Below, one piece after another: positions 23,060 through 32,052 of a DNA stretch of 64,000 nucleotides; position 1 is the first letter of the stretch, and each line of letters starts with the position of its first letter. A program made the translations under genes and the position numbers. The DNA comes from Zipacnadum sp036504235. GTDB taxonomy: Bacteria > Armatimonadota > Zipacnadia > Zipacnadales > Zipacnadaceae. Location: positions 27,082 to 91,081 of the forward strand of contig DASXVN010000080.1 of the NCBI GenBank assembly GCA_036504235.1, given 5' to 3'. Below the pieces are notes generated by a model, which was given only the letters and a program-made list of their open reading frames with translations, ran no database searches and was not told the origin of the DNA.

Positions 23060-25426
23060 TTGGCCAGACTGCTTCAACTAGTCGGTATTTGTCTCTGCGG
23101 CGCTCTGGGGATAACCAGCGCCCTGGCGGCGCCCTCCGCCGCCGGCCGGGCCCCGGGCGCGCCCGCCTGGCAGCTAGCCGCGGCGACCCTCCCGGCCGCC
23201 AATCTGGTCCGCAACGCCACCGTGGTGCCCGATCCCCTGGCCTCCGGCGGCCAGGCGGTCCGGATCACCTACGACAAAGCCTACCGCGGGACGAACGTAC
23301 AGGTCTTCGCCCCAGCGCTGGCCATGCAAGGCCGCACCTGGATCACCGTGTACCTACGCGGCGAAAACCTGCCCCCCATCACTGACCCGATGCGGATCAC
23401 CCTGGTCGCGCACGACCTCCGCACCAACCTGTCGGCCTCCTACCAGGTCCATTCCGTCTACGGGGTGCGGCTCAAGGCCACCGGCTACACGGCGATCCGC
23501 GTGCCGCTAGACACTTCCTACACCGCCACGCAATACGCCGCGGAGATTGACCTCGGCTTTATCCCCGAAACCGCGGGGGCCGCGCCGGTCGTCTACTTCG
23601 ACAAAGTGGAGGTCAGCCCGCAGACCTACACCGCGCCGGTAATCGCGGAGACCTATGTGGATAAGCTTCATTACGCCCCCGCGGACACCGTAACCGGCCA
23701 TCTGACCCTGACCAACCCCACCGCGGCGGCCGCCGAGGTCACCGTGATTGGCGAGGAGCTACGCGCCCTGACCTCCCGGCGCGAGGTCTTTCGCCAGACC
23801 GTCTCCCTGGCCGCCGGGGAGACCAAGCCCGCCCCCTTCACCTACCAACTCGGGCCGGAGGAGTACGGCCGCGAGCTGCGCGTGTCGCTCCAGGTCGCCG
23901 GCAAGGAAGTCGCCGCTGACCAGGCCCTCTTTGCCGTCTCCCAGGTGCCCCTGGCCGTCTCCGTCGCCAACTACTACGACCGCAGCCAGGATAGCCCGGA
24001 CATGCACACCATCTTCTACGTGGCTCCGGCCACCGGCCAGGAGAGCTGGCGCTCGGTGCTTTTCTTCAAGAAGATGCTGGGGAGCTACTGCGAGTTCTTC
24101 TCCTGGTCACCGGGCGATATCACCGACCTCTCCCCCGCCGAGGACCCCTTCCTGGGCGGCGAGGGCCGCGCCATCTTCCGCAGCCGCGAAACGATCCGCC
24201 AACAACTGCGCATGCTCAAATCCGTGGGGTTCTGGCCGGTCTCGTACGTGAACGGCAGCGCCTGGGCCGACTCGGGCTACCAGCTTTTCCAGGAGCACCC
24301 CGAGTGGTTCCTCTATGACGGCAACGGGGAGGTCGCGCACTATGAGATGGACAGCCGCGAGACCTATCGCCACCGCGGCGACTACAATTTCGACCCCAAC
24401 TCGTACCCGGGAATCTTCTTCCAGGCCGTCCTGAACCACTCCCTGCCCGAGGTCCAGCGCTACATCGCCGACCAGTACATCAAGTGCGCCAAGGAGATGG
24501 GCTTCAACGGCGTGCGCATGGACGTGCGCTACCTGGAGATCTACCCCGGCGAGCGCGGCTTTGATGGCAAGGAGATCGCCCCCACCTTCGCCGAGGCCGA
24601 CAAGCTCAGCGCCCAGAACGTGCGCAACATCAAGGCCATGGTGCACCAGGAGATTCCGACCTTCACCTTCGGCTACAACTACTCGTCGCCCGACGAGACC
24701 AAGGACATGCGCCTGACGATGCAAGAGCGCTGCGCGGGCGGCGCCTGGATGCTCGATGAGATCCCCGCCACTTACCAGGAGAAGACCTCGCCCTACCATA
24801 TCTGGAAGGCCTACGTCCGCCGCATGACCTCCTGGGGCGATCAGGTCCGCAAGTGGGGCGGCGTCTACAATCCCTTCGACTTCCGCCGCGGCGGCTCCCC
24901 CTACGTCGTGGACAACGTCTACTCCGCGATCATCCGCCTGATGGGCGGCGGGCACTTCGCCTGCTACACCAACGGCGACCTGCCCTTCGGCGATCTGGGC
25001 GGTTTCGGTACCCGCTTTAGCGAGTACCTCTACGGCACGAACCTCGACTGGATTTCCGCCCCCCAGAGCCAGGTGACGGTCAAGGCCGCCGCCCCGCTCT
25101 GGTGGGAGGACTCGTGCTACTGGAGCAAGTCCGCTGAGGGCAAGAAGCAGCTGATCGTCCACCTGCTCAATCCGCCCGCGGTAGCTGAGGTGGAGGAGAA
25201 CCCGCAGTCCAAGCTCAGCCCGCCGGTCACGAGCATCACCGTCGCCTGCGCCCCGGTGGCCGGCGCCAAGCCGACCGCCGCCTACCTGCTGGCCTCCGAG
25301 CCGGACAACCTGGGTGGCGCCAACAACACCCGGGTGGTCAAGCTAGAGCTCAAGGACGTAGGCGGGAAAGCAACGGTAACCGTCCCCAGCGTTCTGTTTT
25401 GGAAGACCGTCATCTTCCAGTGGTAG
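23060..25426 (+). CDS. Secreted putative glycoside hydrolase, tandem paralogue
   Basis: This 788-residue paralogue of the upstream gene has the same order of signal peptide, jelly-roll, Ig-like domain and TIM-barrel. Long blocks are shared, including EDPFLGGEGRAIFRS, DSGYQLFQEHPEWFLYDG, GVRMDVRYLEIYPGERG, SPDETKDMRLTM and the C-terminal VTVPSVLFWKT. The putative catalytic Asp in VRMDVRY is kept. The clearest difference is around residues 610-640, where the first copy has GGHDYGGWFLNSRTPVPDYG and this one GGGHFACYTNGDLPFGD. The two may differ in substrate or bond specificity. The start is TTG with TAGGAGGCGC upstream, 50 bp after the first copy. The pair is a tandem duplication. Confidence 0.7.
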   Translation: MARLLQLVGICLCGALGITSALAAPSAAGRAPGAPAWQLAAATLPAANLVRNATVVPDPLASGGQAVRITYDKAYRGTNVQVFAPALAMQGRTWITVYLRGENLPPITDPMRITLVAHDLRTNLSASYQVHSVYGVRLKATGYTAIRVPLDTSYTATQYAAEIDLGFIPETAGAAPVVYFDKVEVSPQTYTAPVIAETYVDKLHYAPADTVTGHLTLTNPTAAAAEVTVIGEELRALTSRREVFRQTVSLAAGETKPAPFTYQLGPEEYGRELRVSLQVAGKEVAADQALFAVSQVPLAVSVANYYDRSQDSPDMHTIFYVAPATGQESWRSVLFFKKMLGSYCEFFSWSPGDITDLSPAEDPFLGGEGRAIFRSRETIRQQLRMLKSVGFWPVSYVNGSAWADSGYQLFQEHPEWFLYDGNGEVAHYEMDSRETYRHRGDYNFDPNSYPGIFFQAVLNHSLPEVQRYIADQYIKCAKEMGFNGVRMDVRYLEIYPGERGFDGKEIAPTFAEADKLSAQNVRNIKAMVHQEIPTFTFGYNYSSPDETKDMRLTMQERCAGGAWMLDEIPATYQEKTSPYHIWKAYVRRMTSWGDQVRKWGGVYNPFDFRRGGSPYVVDNVYSAIIRLMGGGHFACYTNGDLPFGDLGGFGTRFSEYLYGTNLDWISAPQSQVTVKAAAPLWWEDSCYWSKSAEGKKQLIVHLLNPPAVAEVEENPQSKLSPPVTSITVACAPVAGAKPTAAYLLASEPDNLGGANNTRVVKLELKDVGGKATVTVPSVLFWKTVIFQW

Positions 25427-25509
25427 CGCCGGCGCGCCTCCGGGGGCGCACCGGTTGGCGAGTTGCGCACGAATAGCGAAGCATCAGCACCGGGTCAAGG
25501 AGAATGACT

Positions 25510-27513
25510 ATGCGATACGGCAAGACCATGCTCAGTCTGGGCGCGATTATCCTGGCGTGGGGAGTGGCCACGTTGGCCGGGGCGGCCACCGCGCCGGTGA
25601 CCTTGGCGGTGGCGCAGCAGGACGGCCACGACGTGGTCCGCATCGAGAACTACCGCTTCCAGCTCACCATCGACCCCACCCGGGGCGGAGCGGTGACTTC
25701 CTATTCGGACAAGCTGGCCCCCGCCGAGCTGATCCTGCAGAAGCCCTACAGCGGCCTGTGCATGGACCACTTCCAGGAGCAGACCTGGCCCGGCGAGTTC
25801 CTGGAGCAGCCCTACGAGTACAAGGTGCTCCAGCAGACCCCGGAGATCGCGCAGGTCATGGTCTGGCGCAAGTCCACCGGCGTCTGGGGTAACAAGGTCG
25901 TCAACCCCAAGATCAGCGACATCTTGCTCGAGAAGACCTACACCGTGAACGCAGACTCCCCCACCCTGACCGTCTCCGTGAAGCTGACCATGCCGGCCGA
26001 CCAGCCCAAGGTGTTCTCCTACTGGATGCAGGACGTCATGTTCGCCGGCGGCGACTACGACTCCGGCACCGACCGCACCTTCCGCCCCTCGGCCCGCGGC
26101 GTTCGCAGCACCGGCTACACCAACAACGGTCACTATGGCACCGAGGAATGGATGCGCGACTTCAACGCCGGCTGGATGGCGCTACTGGACACGAAGAAAA
26201 AGTCCGGCCTGGCCATGTGGACCGACTACAACGAGTTGCGCATCAACTACGCCAACGGCGGCAACATGACCAACGAGTTCATGTTCAACACCACTTACCT
26301 GCCCAAGGGCAACAGCCGCACCTATACGGTGCTGCTCACCCCGATCGTGGGCCTGGATGAAGTCCTCTACGTCGGCCCCGAGATGGTCGCCGGCTACCAG
26401 ATCAAGCCCACCGCCGGGACCCGCAACGGCACGCTGAGCTTCAGCGTGGTGCGCGGCGCCCAGCAGGTCAACGATATGCAGTTGGCGGTCAGCCTGGCCA
26501 GCGCCACCGACACCACCAAGGAGGTCAAGGTCGGCGCGGTCGGCTTTGGCCCGCTCACCGATCAGGTGCAGACCAAGACCCTCACCTACACCGGCGCGCC
26601 GCCCGACCCGCTGCTGGTCCGCGTGGCCGCCAAGGGCCTCGAGACCGGTGACAAGACCTTCGCGGCGACCGCCGAGGACTTCTTCCCCGGCGCCTACCAG
26701 TGGGCCGACAACATCATGACCGACATGCGCACCCCGGTCTATGCCGCCCCCCGCCCGCCGCAGACGCTCAGTCTGTCCAAGCCCGCCAAGCTCGCTCTGA
26801 CGCTGCCCTACGGCGACCACTACCTGTTCTTCGAGGGCCTGCAGGATGACATCTACAACGTAGCCGGGGCGGTCCACGCCAGCCACTACGAGCCCAAGAC
26901 CGAGCCGATCTACTATAGCTACAGCGGCTCCTGGTACGGATCGCTCTCGGATTTCCCCTACGACTATGACAAGCTGCTCTCCTTCCACGCCGTGATCCTG
27001 GGCGGCATCAGCAAGAGCGGCCTCAAGCCCATCGGCCTGGAGATGCTGCACGACTACCTGATGGCCGGCGGCGGCCTGGTGGTGCTCGGCTCGCATGGCG
27101 CGTACGGGCGCTCGCAGCTCAAGGGCACCGCCCTGGGTGACGCCTTCCCCGTCGAGATGGGCGACAGCGTCTTTGACATGGTGGCCACCGGCGGCAAGCC
27201 GATCGTCGCCGGCCCGGACAGCAACCCGTTCCTCAAGTACACGCCGCTGGGCGCGAACGCGACCTGCTACTTCCTCCACGACGTTAAGGTCAAGCCGGGC
27301 GCGCAGGTCCTGCTGCAGGTGGACGGCAAGCCCTTCCTGGTGACCAGCGAGTACGGCCCCAATAAGGCCCGCATCGTCTGCGTGCTCGGCGCCCCGCTTG
27401 GCAAACCGGCCGCCGGGCAGGTCGCCTTCTGGCAGGACCCCGACTGGTACCTGGTTCTGCGCAACGCCCTGTGGTGGGTCGGCAAACGCCCGTATTTCGA
27501 GGTGGGAAACTGA
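25510..27513 (+). CDS. Exported protein: mutarotase-like N-domain plus class I amidotransferase-like C-domain
   Basis: This 667-residue protein has a signal peptide (residues 1-26). Residues 40-290 resemble the beta-supersandwich of galactose mutarotase-like proteins (VRIENYRFQLTIDPTRGGA). A linker of Ig-like strands follows. Residues about 450-660 form a GATase1/ThuA-like Rossmann fold (FHAVILGGISKSG, MAGGGLVVLGSHGAYG). In that loop the usual nucleophile cysteine is replaced by His or Ser, so amidotransferase activity is unlikely and a ligand-binding role is likelier. ATG at 25510 is better spaced from AAGGAG than the ATG at 25504. The stop overlaps the next start by one base, so translation is coupled. 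Confidence 0.7.
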   Translation: MRYGKTMLSLGAIILAWGVATLAGAATAPVTLAVAQQDGHDVVRIENYRFQLTIDPTRGGAVTSYSDKLAPAELILQKPYSGLCMDHFQEQTWPGEFLEQPYEYKVLQQTPEIAQVMVWRKSTGVWGNKVVNPKISDILLEKTYTVNADSPTLTVSVKLTMPADQPKVFSYWMQDVMFAGGDYDSGTDRTFRPSARGVRSTGYTNNGHYGTEEWMRDFNAGWMALLDTKKKSGLAMWTDYNELRINYANGGNMTNEFMFNTTYLPKGNSRTYTVLLTPIVGLDEVLYVGPEMVAGYQIKPTAGTRNGTLSFSVVRGAQQVNDMQLAVSLASATDTTKEVKVGAVGFGPLTDQVQTKTLTYTGAPPDPLLVRVAAKGLETGDKTFAATAEDFFPGAYQWADNIMTDMRTPVYAAPRPPQTLSLSKPAKLALTLPYGDHYLFFEGLQDDIYNVAGAVHASHYEPKTEPIYYSYSGSWYGSLSDFPYDYDKLLSFHAVILGGISKSGLKPIGLEMLHDYLMAGGGLVVLGSHGAYGRSQLKGTALGDAFPVEMGDSVFDMVATGGKPIVAGPDSNPFLKYTPLGANATCYFLHDVKVKPGAQVLLQVDGKPFLVTSEYGPNKARIVCVLGAPLGKPAAGQVAFWQDPDWYLVLRNALWWVGKRPYFEVGN

Positions 27514-29387
27514 TGAGCAAAGCGCCGTGTGTCCTGATCCTGGCTCTGCTAGTCGCCGCCCTGCTGACGGCGGGGGCGGTCAGCGCCCAGGAGAACTGGA
27601 TGGGCCCCAATCTGGTCGCCAACCCCGGCTTTGAGCAGGTGGACGCTGCCGGCCTGCCCACCGACTGGCGACCCACCGCCAACCCGGCGGGTAGCGCCAA
27701 GTTCTCGCAGGACAAGCAGATCTATCTGGTGGACGCCGCGGCGATGAAGATTGAGGTGCCGGACACCGGCGGCGCGACCTTGCAGTCTAAGCCGGTCCCC
27801 GTGGTCGGCGGTAAGAGCTACCTCTTCTCCCTGGCCTTCAAGGCCGACGGCTTTGGGGAGCCCGGCAAGTACAGCGGCGTGGACGGCTACGTCGGCACCG
27901 ACTTTCTGGACGCGACCGGCAAGAACCTCGGGCGCGGGCCCGGCGTCGGCTTCCCCTACAACCACACCGACTGGGACCTGCGCGATGTCTTCATCCCCGT
28001 GCCGCCGACGGCCACGCAGATGATCATCTCGGCCTCCGTCAGTAACCATAGCGCCAAACAGATCGGGACCAATATCCCCTCGACGCTCTGGCTGGACGCC
28101 GTGCAACTGCGGGAGTACACCCCGCCCGTGACCCCCGAGTGGGCCAAGCAGAAGGTGCCCCGCATCGTCGAGGGCGGCATAACCACCTCGCGCGCGCAGG
28201 CCTACCAGTTGGCCGGCCTCAACAATTCGGGCGGAAAATGGAGCCCCATCTCGGCGGACCCCAACTCCGACTACGGTTCGATCCTCACCAGCCCCCCGGG
28301 GGTCGGCCCGGGGATCATGGCGCACTCCCCGTACTTCACCAGCATGCCGCCCGGCCTGTACCGCGCCGTGTTGCGCGCCCGAATCGGCGACCCCAGCAAG
28401 CAGGAGAAGGTCGGAGCGATAGACATCGGCTCCGAGTTCGCGGGGATGCGCGCCGGGCTGGATATCTACGCGCGCGACTTTGCGAAGGCCGACACCTACC
28501 AGGACTTCTCGATGGACTTCATCCTGCGCAGCGCGGGCTACTGGATGTTCCGCGTCTACACCGAGGGCAACCAGCCCTTCACCGTGGACACCGTGAAGAT
28601 TTTCCAGCTCTCGCAGTTCCAGGACCGGCAGTTGCTAGACCTGTACCCCGGCAGTGAGGGCGCCATCCCCGCGGACGTGCAGCCCCGGAGGAACACCTAC
28701 CCCTTCACGGGCCTGCTGGTGGCCGGGGCGCTGTACGATTATTACCGGATCGTGGACGCCTTCCACCTGACCGGCACGGAGATGAAGCTCGACACGGTGC
28801 CGATTGAGAAGGGGCGCTCGCAGGTCTACGTCGGCTTCCCCGGCACCGCCAAGGAGCTATTCGACCACAACCTGATCTACCTGTGCGGCGCGGACGCCTC
28901 GGCGTTGACCCTGCGTCAGAAGCACATGATCGCGGAGTACGTGCGGCGCGGTGGCGGCCTGATCGTCCTCGGCGGCCACAAGACCCTGGATCGAGGCAGC
29001 ATGGGCGGCTCGCTGCTGGATGAGATCCTGCCCCTGGACCTCCCCGCCGAGCCCCGACAACTCATCTTCACCCCCGAGGGTACTCCGGTGCTCGCCGGCA
29101 CGCCGCATCCGCTGACGCAGTACGTGGACTTCAGCGCTAAGCCCGTCAGCTACTACATGCACGATCTGCAGGCCAAGCCCGCGGCGCAGGTGCTCCTGAC
29201 CGCCGGCGGCAAGCCCGGCCTCGTGATCTGGCAAGCCGGCAAGGGCCGCGTGGCCACGGTGGACATCATCCCCATGGGCAGCCCCGCCGAGGGCCAGGTG
29301 CCCTTCTGGAAATGGGACGGGTGGGTGAACCTGCTCCGGGACTTGTCCTGGTGGGTAGCCGGCCAAGATGACCACTTCCCCTCGTAA
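27513..29387 (+). CDS. Exported protein: two carbohydrate-binding-like domains plus amidotransferase-like C-domain
   Basis: This 624-residue protein has a signal peptide (residues 1-24, LILALLVAALLTAGAVSA). The domain opening NLVANPGFEQVDAAGLPTDW (about 31-50) is the classic start of CBM4/9-like jelly rolls. A second sandwich spans about 200-370. The last 200 residues form a ThuA/GATase1-like fold (MIAEYVRRGGGLIVLGGHKT) like the upstream protein's C-domain, again without a nucleophile Cys. It starts one base inside the previous stop and is followed by a terminator, so it ends the operon. It probably helps bind or process the polysaccharide hydrolysed by the first two proteins (inference). Confidence 0.7.
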   Translation: MSKAPCVLILALLVAALLTAGAVSAQENWMGPNLVANPGFEQVDAAGLPTDWRPTANPAGSAKFSQDKQIYLVDAAAMKIEVPDTGGATLQSKPVPVVGGKSYLFSLAFKADGFGEPGKYSGVDGYVGTDFLDATGKNLGRGPGVGFPYNHTDWDLRDVFIPVPPTATQMIISASVSNHSAKQIGTNIPSTLWLDAVQLREYTPPVTPEWAKQKVPRIVEGGITTSRAQAYQLAGLNNSGGKWSPISADPNSDYGSILTSPPGVGPGIMAHSPYFTSMPPGLYRAVLRARIGDPSKQEKVGAIDIGSEFAGMRAGLDIYARDFAKADTYQDFSMDFILRSAGYWMFRVYTEGNQPFTVDTVKIFQLSQFQDRQLLDLYPGSEGAIPADVQPRRNTYPFTGLLVAGALYDYYRIVDAFHLTGTEMKLDTVPIEKGRSQVYVGFPGTAKELFDHNLIYLCGADASALTLRQKHMIAEYVRRGGGLIVLGGHKTLDRGSMGGSLLDEILPLDLPAEPRQLIFTPEGTPVLAGTPHPLTQYVDFSAKPVSYYMHDLQAKPAAQVLLTAGGKPGLVIWQAGKGRVATVDIIPMGSPAEGQVPFWKWDGWVNLLRDLSWWVAGQDDHFPS

Positions 29388-29414
29388 AGCTGACCGAGCT
29401 TTCTGACCAAAACG

Positions 29415-29446
29415 AAACGCCGGTGGCAATTGCCGCCGGCGTTTTG
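29415..29446 (+). terminator. Rho-independent terminator of the exported-protein operon
   Basis: AAACGCCGG and CCGGCGTTT arms enclose TGGCAATTGCCG, which extends the stem. The 3' arm ends in TTTT. It lies 28 bp after the last stop codon. Confidence 0.85.
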
Positions 29447-29479
29447 CTGCTGGGTTAACTGGGCAGGCCGGAAGCCTCC

Positions 29480-30760
29480 CTAGACGCCGTAGACCTCCGC
29501 GCGGGAGGCCCGCCACCAGGAGGGCGGGCCGACGCCCAGGCCGGTCTCACTCGACTCGCGCTCAGTCCGCCGCGTCCGCGCAGCGCGACCCGGTGGCAGT
29601 TCAAACAACCGCTTCTCAGGCTGGGCTCCGGAGGCGCGGATCTCCCCGGCCATCCAACTGAAGGTATCCAGAAAGTGCGCCAGCGAGGACTGCTCCAGCA
29701 AGGCCGCCAGGGGGATGGTGGGCAGACCGGCGATGACGTCTCCGCCCAACTCCACCCCAGGCAACAGGTTCAGCCGCTGGAGCAACTCCCGGCGCTTGCC
29801 CTCCGCGTCGAAAGGGGGCTTGTACGTGTACCAGTGGAAGTAGATCTCCAGCGCTCCGGAACTCCACACGGCGAAGAGCTGGTGATCGCGTCCGTCGTGG
29901 TGCAGGACCGGCTTGCAGCTGCCGCAGTGCGTGCCCTTACCCCAGGTCAGCCGCGACACCTCGACCTCCGCCCACTCCACGATGCGCTTGGCGACGGCGA
30001 CCTCCTGCAGGCCCCGGCGCTCCAGCAGGTCATCGAAGAAGGTAACCATATTCCACTGCCGCTTCTCGCGGGGTCCGGCGGGCCGAGAGGGCTGCCCCCC
30101 CGGGCGCTGGCCGATAAGCCGCGGCACCAGGGTCTTGAGACCGCGCCCCACGTACTGGCGGATTTCGATGGCCACCACCTGCGCCGGATTCATCTGCCGG
30201 TTGAGAAACTCTACCACCCGCGCCAGTTCCGGCGGTATCTCATCCGCCACAAAGACCATGCGGATGCGCCCCGCGCGCAGGTTGGCCCGCACGTCCTGCC
30301 AGAAGCGCTCAGCGCCCGTCTCCCGGCCCAGGAAGTCAGCCATCACCTGGCGCGACTCCAGCCCGGCGTAGCGGCAGTTCTCCTCGAACAGCATCCGCAA
30401 GCGCTCCGCCGGCCAGTGGGCCACCGCGTTCGCCGCGTAGTCGAGCATCTGCCCGACCACTTCCCGTCGCAGGCGCGTGTCGCAACTCCGCTTCACCTCG
30501 ACCAGGGTAGGAACTCCTTCCTGGTCGAGGAAGAGATGGTCCACGGCCCAGCGCCCCCCGCCGTCGCCGGCGGCGGGCAGTAGGGCCTCACGCGCCACCA
30601 GGAGCCAGCGGCGCGGAGAGGCGCTGTCCATTTGGTCGCCCGCCAGCAAACTCGGGTGCCGGGCGATCAGCGTCTGCAGCAGGCTCTCCGAATCGTAGGC
30701 TTGCTGGGTCATCTCCACCAGCTCGCCGTTGTCTTGGATGAGGTAGATACCTCCGTCCAT
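29480..30760 (-). CDS. PD-(D/E)XK nuclease-like protein
   Basis: This 426-residue protein has a restriction-endonuclease-like core: AVDHLFLDQEG (Asp near residue 85) and TLVEVKRS (Glu and Lys near 98-100), followed by LRREVVGQMLDYAANA. This pattern is typical of DUF91/NucS-like and related predicted nucleases. IRMVFVADEIPPELARVVEFL near 190 may be a second core element. The C-terminal half (about 235-426) is unassigned. The ATG at 30760 is preferred over GTG at 30766. It has no mobile-element or restriction neighbours, so a role in defence or repair is not established. It is transcribed toward the exported-protein operon. Confidence 0.65.
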   Translation of the reverse strand: MDGGIYLIQDNGELVEMTQQAYDSESLLQTLIARHPSLLAGDQMDSASPRRWLLVAREALLPAAGDGGGRWAVDHLFLDQEGVPTLVEVKRSCDTRLRREVVGQMLDYAANAVAHWPAERLRMLFEENCRYAGLESRQVMADFLGRETGAERFWQDVRANLRAGRIRMVFVADEIPPELARVVEFLNRQMNPAQVVAIEIRQYVGRGLKTLVPRLIGQRPGGQPSRPAGPREKRQWNMVTFFDDLLERRGLQEVAVAKRIVEWAEVEVSRLTWGKGTHCGSCKPVLHHDGRDHQLFAVWSSGALEIYFHWYTYKPPFDAEGKRRELLQRLNLLPGVELGGDVIAGLPTIPLAALLEQSSLAHFLDTFSWMAGEIRASGAQPEKRLFELPPGRAARTRRTERESSETGLGVGPPSWWRASRAEVYGV

Positions 30761-31081
30761 AGACACCCCCCTAAGGCAGCTGAAAGGTCCGCCCCCCGGG
30801 GGGTGGCCTTCCTCGGATCACCACAAACCTGTCCACTAGTTATTTAATGACAACACACCAATTCCTCACCAACTAGAGAATACCTCGATACAATTGCGAG
30901 TTTTTCTAAACTTTTTCTCCATTAATCATCAAGCCCAGGGCCCGCCTGTTTCCTGGGGGGCCGCGACCTCGCGGCGGGGTTTCTCGCTTTTGCGCGCAAG
31001 AAGGGGTTATCCCGGTCGGGGTGGAAATGCCCCGCTGCTTTCGTCCGCCCGAGCCTCTCAACCGAAACGAGGAGATAGCCC
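30761..31081. other. Intergenic region between divergent nuclease-like and UroD-like genes
   Basis: No gene is seen. Bases 30835-30940 are clearly AT-richer than the surrounding DNA (TTATTTAATGA, TTTTTCTAAACTTTTTC) and probably contain promoters for both genes. No clean -35/-10 pair with correct spacing could be fixed. A CCCCCCGGGGGG palindrome lies near 30790-30802. GAGGAGATAG at about 31069-31078 is the ribosome site of the next gene. Confidence 0.5.
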
Positions 31082-32032
31082 ATGACGCCACGCGAGACTC
31101 TACTGCAAGCCCTCCGCCGCGAGACCCCCTCCGGCCTCCCGCCGCATCTGGAGCTGGAATACCAACTGACCGAGATCACTCCGGGCATCGAGCAGGTCGC
31201 CCTGCGCGCTCCGATGCTGGAAGGCGTCACGGGCGCCGCCCGTCAGGAGGCCCTCAAGCGCAACGCCGAGATGTGGGTCAAGGTCGCCCAGCGCTTTGAC
31301 TGGTCCTGCATCATGGGCTTGCACTGGCTGGACCTGGAGGACCAGTGCGCCAGCTTTGGGTACGTGCGAGAGATCGCCGGAGATACCTACATGCTCGGCA
31401 CCAGCGCCGACGGGACCTTCGGCATTCCCGACGGCGCGCACATGATGGACCAGGTCATCTGGTTCACCGAGCACCCCGAGGAGGCCCTGGAGGCCGCGCA
31501 GGGCTACGTGGACATAGACCATGCCCGCATCCGCGCGCTGGTGGAGGCCGGGGCCGAGGTCATCTTCATGTGCGCCGACTATTGCTTTAACGATGGTCCC
31601 TTCCTCTCCCCCACGATGTTCGGCAAGTTCGTCACGCCCTTCCTGACTCAGCAGGCCGACAACATCCGGGCGCTGGGGGCCTACTCCGTCAAGCACACCG
31701 ACGGCAACATCATGCCCATCCTCGACCAACTCGTGGCCAGCGGCGTGGACGGGCTGCACTCGCTGGACCCCATGGCGGGCGTGGACATCGCGGAGGTCCG
31801 CCGCCTTTACGGCGACCGTATCGCGCTGGTCGGCAACGTCAACTGCGCCTGGGTGCAGGCGGGCACCAAGCAGCAGATCGAGCAGAGTGCTCGCTACTGC
31901 CTGGAGCACGGCGGCGTCGGCCAGCCCGGCTACGTCTACGCCACCAGCAACTGCATCTTCGCCGGCGTCCCCCTGGAGAACTACGAGTGGATGCTGCAAC
32001 TCCGCCAGGAATACGCGGACCGCATCGCCTAG
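31082..32032 (+). CDS. Uroporphyrinogen decarboxylase-family protein (HTDG variant)
   Basis: This 316-residue UroD/MtaA-like barrel begins MTPRETLLQALRRE. The strand that carries the HxC zinc pair in methyltransferases reads SVKHTDGNIMPIL near residue 205: the His is kept but Cys is Asp. GADYCFNDGPFLSP-like CADYCFNDGPFLSP near 165 and GLHSLDPMAGVDIAEVR near 225 fit the family. It is likely cytoplasmic. It is followed 20 bp later by an HxC-containing paralogue, so the two may form a functional pair. The reaction is unknown; haem synthesis is unlikely given the neighbours. Confidence 0.85.
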   Translation: MTPRETLLQALRRETPSGLPPHLELEYQLTEITPGIEQVALRAPMLEGVTGAARQEALKRNAEMWVKVAQRFDWSCIMGLHWLDLEDQCASFGYVREIAGDTYMLGTSADGTFGIPDGAHMMDQVIWFTEHPEEALEAAQGYVDIDHARIRALVEAGAEVIFMCADYCFNDGPFLSPTMFGKFVTPFLTQQADNIRALGAYSVKHTDGNIMPILDQLVASGVDGLHSLDPMAGVDIAEVRRLYGDRIALVGNVNCAWVQAGTKQQIEQSARYCLEHGGVGQPGYVYATSNCIFAGVPLENYEWMLQLRQEYADRIA

Positions 32033-32052
32033 CCATTAAAGGAGCGACCCTC

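Noticed and set aside
29480..30760. Part of a restriction or anti-phage defence island
   Set aside because: The nuclease-like core stands alone. No methyltransferase, helicase, toxin-antitoxin or integrase gene lies nearby.
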